Positions 24,399 through 33,025 of a DNA stretch of 64,000 bases are shown here, piece after piece. Positions within the stretch are counted from its first letter, which is position 1, and each line of letters starts with the position of its first letter. Source of the DNA: Corynebacterium uberis (lineage in GTDB: Bacteria > Actinomycetota > Actinomycetes > Mycobacteriales > Mycobacteriaceae). The notes beneath the pieces are model-generated. The model did not search any database and was not told the DNA's origin. It saw nothing but the letters and a program-made list of their open reading frames with translations. Position numbers and translations under genes: made by a program. The DNA lies in the NCBI RefSeq assembly GCF_020616335.1, contig NZ_CP085051.1, forward strand, positions 868,001 to 932,000, written 5' to 3'.

Positions 24399-27188
24399 GT
24401 GAATCTGCAACCTCGAGGCTGGAGAGCCTCCGTCGCCGCCCTCGCCGCGGCCCTCCTGATCCCCCTAACCGGCCTGCCCGCCGCCGCCAGCCCCAACGAC
24501 GCGCTGGTGGTCCGCACCGAAGGCCACGTCGATTCCCCCCACGTGACGTGGGACGAGCACACCAGCAACTTCCAGCTCGTCTCCCGCAGCGGGGGAGACC
24601 TACCAATTGAAAAGACGGTCAACTACGCCGGGCGCGGAAAGGAAAACAAGGGCCAGTTCGTCTTCACCGTCCCCGATGACCCGCGCCTGAGCTTCCTGGG
24701 GAAGCCCGGCACCCGCCTGTATAGCCTGGGCCCGGCCGCCGGCGGCCGCGGCGCGCCCATCTGGGCCGGGTTCGGCGCGGACTTGGACCTGCCCGTAGAC
24801 AGCTTCCGGGACGGCACATTGACCATGGAGATCGTCGATTTTGACGGCCCCGGGCGCATGGAGCTGTTCAACTACACGGACGCTGACTATCCCGTCCGCA
24901 GGCTCTGGTCCTCCCACGACCTGGGCTACCGCTCCACCTGGGCCACGGCGGGAACCCACACCCACAACCTGACCACCTTCAGCAAACCCGGCCGCTATCA
25001 GGTCACCTACCGGGCCGCCGCCCGCGGGGTGGACGGCAAGCTCATCGCCTCTGCGCCGCAGACCCTGGTCTGGCAGATCGGCGGCACCCGCCCGGACGAG
25101 CACGGTCTGGGCCCCATCGAGGACGCCTTTGCGGCAAGCGCCCAGTCCTCCGATAGTGAACAATTCCACCCCGAGTTCTCGCTGCGCCCCTACCACGGCT
25201 CCATGCCCGGTTCCGCCGATGGGGCGCTGAGCACGCTGACCTTCAACACCGGCAATGACCGCGACCGCGGGCACGCCGTGTTCTACGTGGACGGCTACTT
25301 CCTGGCGGAGGTCCCGGTCGAGTCCGGCACGGCCCACTGGGATGAGCTGTTGGGTGACACCGAGTCCTCCTACAGCGCCGTGTTCATTCCGGACAAGGCG
25401 GCAGAAAGCCCGCGCTGGGTGTCTGCTCCGCTGCGCTACACCACCGGCGAGCAGACCACCGCCACCACCGATGAGGCTGATGGTCTACCCAGCCCTGCCA
25501 CCCAGGACCCGGCGCCGCGCCTGGACCTGGGGGACTATCAGCCCACCAGCACCGATATCACGGTGAGCACCACCGCGGAAGACCCGGATACCGCGACCAC
25601 GGACCTGACCGTGGCCCCGGCCGATGACTCCCTGAGCGTGCTGGCGTCCGGCGGCTACTACCGTCTGGATTCCTCCGGAACTATTTCCGCAGATGTGGTG
25701 GGCACGCAGGCCGCTAGCTGCCCCATCGCGTTTAGCAGCGCGCCGGGCAGGCGTACCTCCCGGCAGTCCATCGACGGCTGCCAGGGGCCGGGCTACGCTC
25801 TGGTGCTCAAGATCTCCCCGGATGCGCGCACTATAGCTCCGGGAGATGCCCACGTCACCGTCGCGCTGCCCGATGGGTTCGCGCCCACCCCGCCGACGAC
25901 GGTGGCCTTCCAGCTCAACAATGAGCCGGAGGATCCGGACTACTCGCCGGAGGATCCGGAAGGCACGGACAACACCGAAGGGGCCACACTTAGTACGCAG
26001 CCCGTCACGCTGGAGCAGGGCCATCTGGACATCGCCCCCTTCTCGCGCGGTTCCGAGGTGGACCTGGCCATCAAGGACGGCACTGGGACGGCAAGTCACC
26101 AGGAGGTCTGGCGGGACCCAAGCGCCGTGACCCTGTCTGTGGCGGACCAGGCTCAGCGCACCTTGAGCGCCCGGGACGTGGCCAAAGGACTAGGGTTCTT
26201 GGGCCAGGAAGGCCAGCAGATCTACCTGCTTCCGCAAAGCCAGACCGATGGTTTGTTGTGGCCTGGGCTGAGTACGGAGGATGACGCGGCAACCCACGAT
26301 GGGGACTACACCTTTACCATCACCTCGGCCGAGACCCCGGAGGGTGGAGACTGGTTCGCCTTCACCGGCGGCGGCCCGACCCCCATCGAGCACGTCTTCG
26401 ACGCCACGCATAGCCAATTGCGTGCCGACGCCCCCCTCCACCGCCACCTGGCATGGGCCTTCACCAAGCCCGGCACGTACCGCCTGTCGGCCACCATAGC
26501 CCGCGGCGGGGACAACCCTGCCACGAGTAAGCCGGTGACCCTGACCTGGCAGGTAGGCCAGTCTGAGCAGGACCAGCCGGATCGTGAGGCTGGCACAGCG
26601 CAGGAGCGCTGGACCACCGGGCACATTGATATCCACCCGGCAGACGTTCCGGGTTCTCCCACCACCCCGGAACTCCTGTTGCATCGCGATGGCACCGGGG
26701 ACCGCAAGACCTCGGACGTAGCGCTGGTGGTTAACGCCGCGCGTGCGCGGGTGATCGGCGGCGGGCAGCGCTATCCGTCCATCCCGGTCGAGCCGGAGCT
26801 GGCGTTCCTGGGCAAGCGGGGCGATGTGGTCTACCACCTGCCCATGAGCCAGGACCCGCAGGCGATTTGGCCCGGGTTTGACACCTATTCGGTGCGCACC
26901 ACCCACCCGGATATGCGCTTTCGGCTGCGGCCAAAGAGCGCGCCCGAGGGTGGCAAGTGGTTTGCGTTTACTTCCGGGTTAGATATTCACCGGATCGCAG
27001 ATTCCACGGGGCCGGCCGTCTTTGGTTCCGGGAAGCCATTCCACGCTCATCTGGACTGGGTGTTTACCCGTTCAGGCACGTATGAGATTGAGGTGCGTGG
27101 AGAGTCCAGCACCGGTTCAACTGCGTGGCACACCGTGACTTTTGTGGTGGAGCCGCACACGTTCGGCCAGGTGAAGTTGGATTCCTAG
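24399..27188 (+). CDS. Large secreted protein with actinobacterial surface-anchored (TIGR03769-type) repeats
   Basis: 929 residues from GTG 24399. A signal peptide (about residues 1-32, ending AAASPND) is followed by at least three copies of a domain with the pattern HxD...FLGKxGxxxYxLP...xxWPGF...W.AFT...HxHxxWxFxxPGxYxL, visible near residues 20-220, 580-720 and 740-925. These match the surface-anchored repeat family (TIGR03769) that I know from actinobacterial metal-uptake loci. No LPXTG motif or C-terminal helix is present, so it is probably released or held by other means. An earlier TTG lies inside the palindrome and is unlikely. Function unknown. Confidence 0.78.
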   Translation: MNLQPRGWRASVAALAAALLIPLTGLPAAASPNDALVVRTEGHVDSPHVTWDEHTSNFQLVSRSGGDLPIEKTVNYAGRGKENKGQFVFTVPDDPRLSFLGKPGTRLYSLGPAAGGRGAPIWAGFGADLDLPVDSFRDGTLTMEIVDFDGPGRMELFNYTDADYPVRRLWSSHDLGYRSTWATAGTHTHNLTTFSKPGRYQVTYRAAARGVDGKLIASAPQTLVWQIGGTRPDEHGLGPIEDAFAASAQSSDSEQFHPEFSLRPYHGSMPGSADGALSTLTFNTGNDRDRGHAVFYVDGYFLAEVPVESGTAHWDELLGDTESSYSAVFIPDKAAESPRWVSAPLRYTTGEQTTATTDEADGLPSPATQDPAPRLDLGDYQPTSTDITVSTTAEDPDTATTDLTVAPADDSLSVLASGGYYRLDSSGTISADVVGTQAASCPIAFSSAPGRRTSRQSIDGCQGPGYALVLKISPDARTIAPGDAHVTVALPDGFAPTPPTTVAFQLNNEPEDPDYSPEDPEGTDNTEGATLSTQPVTLEQGHLDIAPFSRGSEVDLAIKDGTGTASHQEVWRDPSAVTLSVADQAQRTLSARDVAKGLGFLGQEGQQIYLLPQSQTDGLLWPGLSTEDDAATHDGDYTFTITSAETPEGGDWFAFTGGGPTPIEHVFDATHSQLRADAPLHRHLAWAFTKPGTYRLSATIARGGDNPATSKPVTLTWQVGQSEQDQPDREAGTAQERWTTGHIDIHPADVPGSPTTPELLLHRDGTGDRKTSDVALVVNAARARVIGGGQRYPSIPVEPELAFLGKRGDVVYHLPMSQDPQAIWPGFDTYSVRTTHPDMRFRLRPKSAPEGGKWFAFTSGLDIHRIADSTGPAVFGSGKPFHAHLDWVFTRSGTYEIEVRGESSTGSTAWHTVTFVVEPHTFGQVKLDS

Positions 27189-27205
27189 CGGGTTAACCGC
27201 CCCGC

Positions 27206-27236
27206 GGGGTTGTCGGAGCACGCAGCCGGCAACCCC
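27206..27236 (+). terminator. Hairpin after the surface-protein gene
   Basis: GGGGTTGTCGG pairs with CCGGCAACCCC (11 bp, one G-T pair) around a 9-base loop, 18 bases after the stop codon. No U-tract follows; position and strength suggest a terminator. Confidence 0.55.
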
Positions 27237-27351
27237 GGTGCCGGGCGGCGCGCCTGATGCGGGAAACCAGGTTACCGCAAGGTGAACGGGGGTGAAATGG
27301 GGGGTGTACTGAGGCTTGGCTTTTATGGGGAAAAGCTGCATACTACTTCTC

Positions 27352-28755
27352 ATGTCTGAATCTCATGCGTTTTCTTTGCGGGCGCTGAAGCCCGCGCCGC
27401 GCCTGAGCTCTGCTGAGGTAGCACACCGCTACCCGCTGCTGCGCTTTCAGGTGTTTATGGGCATCTTCATTGGTTACGCCGGATTCTATTTGGTGCGCAA
27501 CAACATCTCGGTGGTCTCTGCGCTGCTCAAGAGCGAGGGCATCCTTGATACGGTGGCCATCGGAATCATTGCCAATGCCGTATTTGTTTCTTACGGTTTA
27601 TCCAAATTCTTCATGGCCACGTTGTCGGATCGCTCAAATGCGCGCATGTTTATGCCCATTGGGCTCGCGCTATCTGGCCTGACCAATATTGCACTGGGTA
27701 CCATGCCCGCGCTACATGCCTCGGTGGCCATTTTTGCGCTGGTGATGTTCATCAACGGTTGGTTCCAGGGCATGGGCTGGCCGCCCTCGGGCCGGGTTTT
27801 GGTCCACTGGTTCTCCACCTCTGAGCGCGGTTTGAAGACCTCCATCTGGAACTGCGCGCACAACGTCGGTGGCGCGGGCGTGGGCATCGCGGCCGCCTGG
27901 GCGCTGAGCGTGACCAATAATCAGTGGCAGTCTGCCTTCTGGTTCCCCGGCATCCTGGCCCTGGTGGTGGCCGTCATTGCCTTCGTGCTCATTCGGGATA
28001 CCCCGGAGTCGCAGGGCCTGCCCACCATTGAGGAATATCGCAACGACCCGGCCAAGACCGAGGAAGTGGACGCGTCCGGCCTGACTGTCTGGCAGATCGT
28101 GTGGCGCCACGTGTTGACCAACCGGGTGATGATGTTCCTGGCGCTGGCCAACGTGTTTATCTACGTGCTGCGCTACGGCGTGCTCAGCTGGACCCCGGTC
28201 TACCTGCATGATGTCCACGGCGCCGACCTGGGCGCCGGCATCGCCGGCTTCTCCTTCTTCGAGCTGACCGGCATTGTGAGCACGCTGCTGTGCGGCTGGG
28301 TCTCCGACCGCATCTTCAAGGGCTACCGCACAGGCACCGGCATCCTGTTCATGTCCGGTGTGGGCCTGTTCATTGCGGCCTATTGGCTGCTGCCGCAGGG
28401 CACCCCGGTGTGGGTCCTGCTGGTGGTGGTGGCCATGATCGGTGGGTTGATCTACGGCCCGGTCATGCTCATCGGCTTGCAAGCCATTGACTTGGCTCCG
28501 CGTAACGTGGCCGGCACGGCCGCGGGCTACACCGGCCTGATGGGCTACGTGGTGGGCGCTACGTTGGCTTCCACGGGCGTGGGTTGGATTATTAAACACT
28601 ATGGCTGGGATGTGACGTTTATATTCCTTCTGGTGTGTGCCATTCTGGCCATCGTGTTGCTGCGTGGTATCGGTGGCGATGAGCGTCGTTTGATGGAACA
28701 CCACGCGTCGCAGAAGGCTGCTGCGGCCGAGGCAGGATCGGACGCAGCTGAGTAG
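27352..28755 (+). CDS. glpT: Glycerol-3-phosphate/phosphate antiporter (GlpT family)
   Basis: MFS organophosphate:phosphate antiporter, 467 residues and 12 helices. Strong match to GlpT blocks: KPAPRLSSAEVAHRYPLLRFQVF, GYAGFYLVRNN, NGWFQGMGWPPSGRVLVHW, IWNCAHNVGGAGVG and LIYGPVMLIGLQAIDLAPRNVAGTAAG. The basic residue in YLVRNN corresponds to the phosphate-binding Arg45 of E. coli GlpT. ATG 27352 gives the conserved N-terminus; ATG 27325 has a better placed GAGG and cannot be excluded. Lies alone between two peptide-uptake operons. Confidence 0.92.
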   Translation: MSESHAFSLRALKPAPRLSSAEVAHRYPLLRFQVFMGIFIGYAGFYLVRNNISVVSALLKSEGILDTVAIGIIANAVFVSYGLSKFFMATLSDRSNARMFMPIGLALSGLTNIALGTMPALHASVAIFALVMFINGWFQGMGWPPSGRVLVHWFSTSERGLKTSIWNCAHNVGGAGVGIAAAWALSVTNNQWQSAFWFPGILALVVAVIAFVLIRDTPESQGLPTIEEYRNDPAKTEEVDASGLTVWQIVWRHVLTNRVMMFLALANVFIYVLRYGVLSWTPVYLHDVHGADLGAGIAGFSFFELTGIVSTLLCGWVSDRIFKGYRTGTGILFMSGVGLFIAAYWLLPQGTPVWVLLVVVAMIGGLIYGPVMLIGLQAIDLAPRNVAGTAAGYTGLMGYVVGATLASTGVGWIIKHYGWDVTFIFLLVCAILAIVLLRGIGGDERRLMEHHASQKAAAAEAGSDAAE

Positions 28756-28817
28756 TCTGAGCCGCAACTGAATCAAAAATGGGGGTATTAAGCGGGGGGA
28801 TAACAACTGCTGTGTGA

Positions 28818-28853
28818 AAGCGCCGTCGTGGGTGGTGACCTGCGGCGGCGCTT
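28818..28853 (+). terminator. Possible hairpin terminator after glpT
   Basis: AAGCGCCG and CGGCGCTT form an 8-bp perfect stem around a 20-base spacer, about 60 bases after the glpT stop. There is no U-tract. The rest of the 252-base gap to the next gene shows nothing else that I can identify. Confidence 0.4.
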
Positions 28854-29007
28854 CGCATGCGGGCCGTGTTGCAAAAAAGTTACCCAGAATCTCCAACCTG
28901 GGACTTGTGACGCCAGTAACATTGGCAACCAACAATTTCAGTGGTTTCCCAAAACCATCACCTGAGCTTGATTGTTGCCTTCACTGTGGGCGAAAGCGAG
29001 GACCGGG

Positions 29008-29991
29008 TTGATCAAGTATGTGTTAAAGAAGACTGCCAGCTGGGGGGTGGTCATCGTGTTGGCCACCAACCTTGCCTACTTCATGGCGTCTGTGTTCCTA
29101 GATCCGCGCTCGAACTACCAGGGGCGGCGCCCTCCGATGTCGCCTGAGCAGATCTCCGGGGTACTCACGCCGTTGAATCTCAACCCGGAGACCCCGTTGT
29201 TGCAGCGGTGGTGGACGTGGCTGACGGGGGTGGTGTTGCACTGGGACTGGGGGTCGTCCCCGGTGGGGGACTCGGTCAACTCGCAGGTGTCTTATCGCAT
29301 CTGGGTCTCTGCGCAGTTGTTGCTCATTGCCACGGTCGCCTCGGTGATCATTGGCGTGGCGGTGGGCGTGTATACCGCCTCGCGCCAATACAAGCTGGCG
29401 GACCGAGTCTGGCAGGGGCTGTCCATTGTCACTATGAACACACACGTGGTGGTCGCCTCTATCGCGGTGGTGGCGGTAGGCCTGTGGGTCAATGACATCA
29501 CCGGCACGCGCTTCTTCTACGTCACGGGGGCAGCGTCGCCGGACGTGCAGGGATTCTGGCCCAAGTTGGCAGATCTCGGCCAACACCTGGTGCTGCCCAC
29601 GGTATCCCTGGTGATCATTTCCTACGCGGGCTACCACATGATGCAGCGCTCGTTGCTGCTGGATAACCTCTCCGCGGACTATGTGCGCACCGCGAGAGCC
29701 AAGGGGTTGACCCGCTCGACGGCTATCCGCCGACACGCGCTGCGCACGTCCATCATCCCGGTGGCCACGTCCGTGGCGTTTTCCGTGCCCGGGATTTTTA
29801 CCGGCGCGGTGATGACGGAGACGATCTTCGCCTGGCAGGGCATGGGCAAGTACTTCATTGAGACCATCAGCCGCAATGATGTCCATGGCGTGGTAGCGGT
29901 CGCCGCGTTTTCCGCGCTCATGGTCGCCTTTTCTGCGGTGCTGGCAGACATCGTGGTGGTGCTCCTTGACCCGAGAGTGCGGGTGAGCTAG
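29008..29991 (+). CDS. Peptide ABC transporter permease, DppB type
   Basis: 327 residues from TTG 29008 (IKYVLKKTASWGVV), preceded by GCGAGGACC; upstream extension adds an unlikely sequence. The N-terminal helix is followed by an extended external loop with MSPEQISGVLTPLNLNPETPLLQRWWTWL, as in actinobacterial DppB. The EAA loop is RTARAKGLTRSTAIRRHALRTSIIPV, and the end is VVVLLDPRVRVS. First gene of the second peptide operon, 2 bases before dppC. Confidence 0.9.
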   Translation: MIKYVLKKTASWGVVIVLATNLAYFMASVFLDPRSNYQGRRPPMSPEQISGVLTPLNLNPETPLLQRWWTWLTGVVLHWDWGSSPVGDSVNSQVSYRIWVSAQLLLIATVASVIIGVAVGVYTASRQYKLADRVWQGLSIVTMNTHVVVASIAVVAVGLWVNDITGTRFFYVTGAASPDVQGFWPKLADLGQHLVLPTVSLVIISYAGYHMMQRSLLLDNLSADYVRTARAKGLTRSTAIRRHALRTSIIPVATSVAFSVPGIFTGAVMTETIFAWQGMGKYFIETISRNDVHGVVAVAAFSALMVAFSAVLADIVVVLLDPRVRVS

Positions 29992-29993
29992 CC

Positions 29994-31019
29994 ATGGGAA
30001 GCCATAAGTATCGGCGCCATGACCTGGAGATTGACACCGCGGCAGAGAATCTGGGGGTGCGCCCGGTAGGCCCCAACCCGGATCTGACACCCGCCTCGGT
30101 GGGCACTGGGCAGGCCGTCCTGGCAAGCCCGGATGAAGAGCAGGCCCACCGCACGGCGGCCAAGGCCACGAGCAAGTGGCGCCTGTACGCGCGGCGTTTC
30201 ATGCGCAACAAGATGGCCGTGGTGGGCCTGGTGATCTTCGGGTTGCTGGTGGCGGCCTCGGTGGGAGGCAAGTATCTCACCCCGTGGGCTTTCGATGATC
30301 CGGATTTCCTCAGCCTCGCATCGGGCCCGTCGGCGGAGCACTGGTTTGGCACCACCGATTCCGGCAATGACCTGTATGCGCAGACGGTCCACGGGCTGGG
30401 GCGCTCGCTGATTATCGCCCTGGTGGTCTCGCTGGCTACCTCGGTATTGTCTGCGATTATCGGCGCGGGCGCCGCGCTTTATGGCGGCTGGCCGGAAAAG
30501 GTGATCCTGGCTGCTATTCACTTCCTGCTGGCTATCCCCACGTTCTTGCTGACCGCCCTGATGGTGGCGGATGCCAATGGGGATTGGAAGCTCCTCATCG
30601 TGGTGCTCATCATCTTTGGCTGGATGTATCCGGCGCGCGTGATTTGGTCGCTGGCGCTGAGCATCCGCGAGAATGATTATGTGCGCGCCGCAGGCTACAT
30701 GGGGGTGTCGCGTCCGCGCATTGTGCTGCGCCACATCATTCCCAATATTGGTTCGCTGCTCATCATTCAATTTGCTCTGGGCGTGGTCTCCACTGTGGTT
30801 TCAGAAACGGCGCTGTCCTTCCTTGGCCTTGGTGTGAAGCTTCCCGACGTCTCCTTGGGCACCCTGCTCTCCGGCGGTGCGGGTGCCCTCCAGTCGGCGC
30901 CCTGGCAGTTCTACTTCCCGGCGCTCACGTTGACGCTGCTGACGGTGTCTATGTCCTTCATCGCGGACGGTCTGCGTGACGCCCTTGACCCGAATTCTCA
31001 GGCTGGAGGCCACGCATGA
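29994..31019 (+). CDS. Peptide ABC transporter permease, DppC type
   Basis: 341 residues. An N-terminal hydrophilic stretch of about 65 residues precedes KWRLYARRFMRNKMAVVGLVIFG, the usual OppC/DppC first helix. GTTDSGNDLYAQTVHGLGRSLIIALV and AAGYMGVSRPRIVLRHIIPNIGSLL (EAA loop) are diagnostic. It overlaps the downstream ATPase by 4 bases (ATGA). With no substrate-binding gene upstream, the binding protein is supplied by the last gene of the cluster. Confidence 0.92.
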   Translation: MGSHKYRRHDLEIDTAAENLGVRPVGPNPDLTPASVGTGQAVLASPDEEQAHRTAAKATSKWRLYARRFMRNKMAVVGLVIFGLLVAASVGGKYLTPWAFDDPDFLSLASGPSAEHWFGTTDSGNDLYAQTVHGLGRSLIIALVVSLATSVLSAIIGAGAALYGGWPEKVILAAIHFLLAIPTFLLTALMVADANGDWKLLIVVLIIFGWMYPARVIWSLALSIRENDYVRAAGYMGVSRPRIVLRHIIPNIGSLLIIQFALGVVSTVVSETALSFLGLGVKLPDVSLGTLLSGGAGALQSAPWQFYFPALTLTLLTVSMSFIADGLRDALDPNSQAGGHA

Positions 31020-32941
31020 TTGCCACACCAGAACCCATCTTGTCCGTGCGGGATTTGCGCGTGACATTCCCGTCTGAGGCCGGTCCCGTTCATGCGGTGC
31101 GCGGGGTGGATTTTGACCTTTTTCCGGGGCGCACCTTAGGCATTGTGGGGGAGTCCGGCTCCGGAAAGTCGGTGACCTCCATGGCCGTCATGGGGCTGCT
31201 TCCGGAATACGCCCGGATTGAGGGCTCTGCGGTGTTTGCCGGTGAGGAGCTTTTGACCAAGTCGGACAAAGAGATGTCCAAGGTCCGCGGTAAGGGCATT
31301 GGAATGATTTTCCAGGATCCGCTGTCTGCCTTGACACCGGTGTTTAACGTCGGCGACCAGATCATGGAGGCCATTCACACCCACCAGAATGTGTCGAAGA
31401 AGCAGGCCCTCACACAGGCCATCGAGCTGCTGGATCTGGTGGGAATTCCTGAGCCGGACAAGCGGGTGCGTTCCTTCCCACACGAGTTTTCCGGCGGTAT
31501 GCGCCAGCGCGTGGTCATCGCTATTGCTATTGCCAATAACCCGCGGGTTCTTATTGCCGATGAACCCACCACAGCCCTGGACGTGACCATTCAGGCCCAG
31601 ATCCTTGACGTGATCAAGCTCGCCCAGCGCGAGACCGGCGCGGCGACCATCATGATCACCCATGACATGGGCGTGGTGGCCGGCACCGCCGACGATGTGC
31701 TGGTCATGTACGCCGGCCATCCGGTGGAGATGGGGCCGGTAGACACCATCTTCAACGACCCCCGCATGCCCTATACGGTGGGCCTGCTGGGCTCCACTCC
31801 GCGGGTGGATGTCGCCGCCGACGAGCCGCTCACCCCGATTGCGGGCTCACCGCCGGTGCTTCTCGACGTCGCCGACCAGTGCCAGTTCGCACAGCGCTGC
31901 CCCGTGGCGCTGGAGCGGTGCCTAGCGGCAGAACCGCCGCTGCGGGGCGTCGATAAGCACCACAAAGTCGCCTGTGTGCGCTCCGATGAGATCGCCCACG
32001 GGCGCATCGGGGACGAGCGGATGTACCCGCTGCCGCAGCTCGCCCAGGATGTGCTGGCAGATGTGCCCCGTGAGCAGCGGGAGATCACGCTGGATGTGCG
32101 CAACCTGCACAAGGAATTTCCGCTGATCAAGGGGGCAGTGCTCAAGCGCAAGGTGGGCGTGGTGCACGCCGTCAAGGGCGTGGACTTTGAGGTTCGCGCC
32201 GGCGAATGCATGGCCATCGTCGGTGAATCCGGCTCCGGCAAGACCACAACTCTGCTGGAAGTTATGGACCTGCAGCCCGCCGCGGATACCACCCTCATGC
32301 TCGCCGGAAAGGACGCATCCACCTTCAGCGCTGCCGAGCGTCGGCGTGCCCGCCACGACATCCAAATGGTCTTCCAGGACCCCATGAGCTCGCTCAACCC
32401 GCGTATGACCATCCGCGAAATCATCGCCGAGCCGCTGGAATCCCTGGGCTATGACGGCGACATTGACCAGCGCGTCGGCGAACTCATGGAGCTGGTGGGC
32501 CTGGGCGCCCACCAGATTGACCGCTTCCCCGGGCACTTCTCCGGCGGGCAACGCCAGCGCATCGGCCTGGCCCGCGCGCTGGCCACCAACCCCAAGATCA
32601 TCGTGCTCGACGAGCCTGTCTCCGCACTCGACGTGTCCATCCAGGCCGGCGTGATCAACCTGCTCGAAGACCTCAAGCGCCGCCTGGGACTGTCCTACCT
32701 CTTTGTCGCCCACGACCTGTCCGTGGTCCGCCACCTATCCGACCGCGTCGCCGTGATGTACAAAGGCGAATTTGTGGAAGCCGGCGACGTGGACGAGATC
32801 TTCGACCACCCCCAACACCCCTACACCAAGGCGCTGCTCTCAGCCATCCCGGTACCCGACCCCGCCGTCGAGCGAGAACGCGTCCGCATCCCGTTCAACC
32901 CAGACCTGCTCGCCACCGCGAGCACGGACACAACTACATAA
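31016..32941 (+). CDS. Peptide ABC transporter, fused double ATPase (DppD-DppF)
   Basis: 641 residues with two ABC domains: GESGSGKSV (near residue 43), FSGGMRQRVVIA and LIADEPTTALD in the first; GESGSGKTT (near 403), FSGGQRQRIGLARA and IVLDEPVSALD in the second. Between them is the oligopeptide/dipeptide C-terminal extension CQFAQRCPVALERC...KVACVRS, with four cysteines of the type that may hold an Fe-S cluster. A 13-mer copy at 31946 encodes GVDK. Same fused layout as the opp operon, but not a recent duplicate. Confidence 0.94.
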   Translation: MIATPEPILSVRDLRVTFPSEAGPVHAVRGVDFDLFPGRTLGIVGESGSGKSVTSMAVMGLLPEYARIEGSAVFAGEELLTKSDKEMSKVRGKGIGMIFQDPLSALTPVFNVGDQIMEAIHTHQNVSKKQALTQAIELLDLVGIPEPDKRVRSFPHEFSGGMRQRVVIAIAIANNPRVLIADEPTTALDVTIQAQILDVIKLAQRETGAATIMITHDMGVVAGTADDVLVMYAGHPVEMGPVDTIFNDPRMPYTVGLLGSTPRVDVAADEPLTPIAGSPPVLLDVADQCQFAQRCPVALERCLAAEPPLRGVDKHHKVACVRSDEIAHGRIGDERMYPLPQLAQDVLADVPREQREITLDVRNLHKEFPLIKGAVLKRKVGVVHAVKGVDFEVRAGECMAIVGESGSGKTTTLLEVMDLQPAADTTLMLAGKDASTFSAAERRRARHDIQMVFQDPMSSLNPRMTIREIIAEPLESLGYDGDIDQRVGELMELVGLGAHQIDRFPGHFSGGQRQRIGLARALATNPKIIVLDEPVSALDVSIQAGVINLLEDLKRRLGLSYLFVAHDLSVVRHLSDRVAVMYKGEFVEAGDVDEIFDHPQHPYTKALLSAIPVPDPAVERERVRIPFNPDLLATASTDTTT

Positions 32942-32960
32942 CGTCACTTTTCACTCCCCA

Positions 32961-32985
32961 TGGCGCCGCAACTCCACCGGCGCCA
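32961..32985 (+). other. Short hairpin between the fused ATPase and dppA-like gene
   Basis: TGGCGCCG and CGGCGCCA (8 bp, 9-base loop) lie 20 bases after the ATPase stop. Without a U-tract it may be an mRNA processing or stabilising structure that lets the binding-protein gene be expressed at a different level from the membrane parts. Confidence 0.45.
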
Positions 32986-33025
32986 CCACCTAGCAAAAAA
33001 AGACACCGAAAGGAGGACGCCACCG

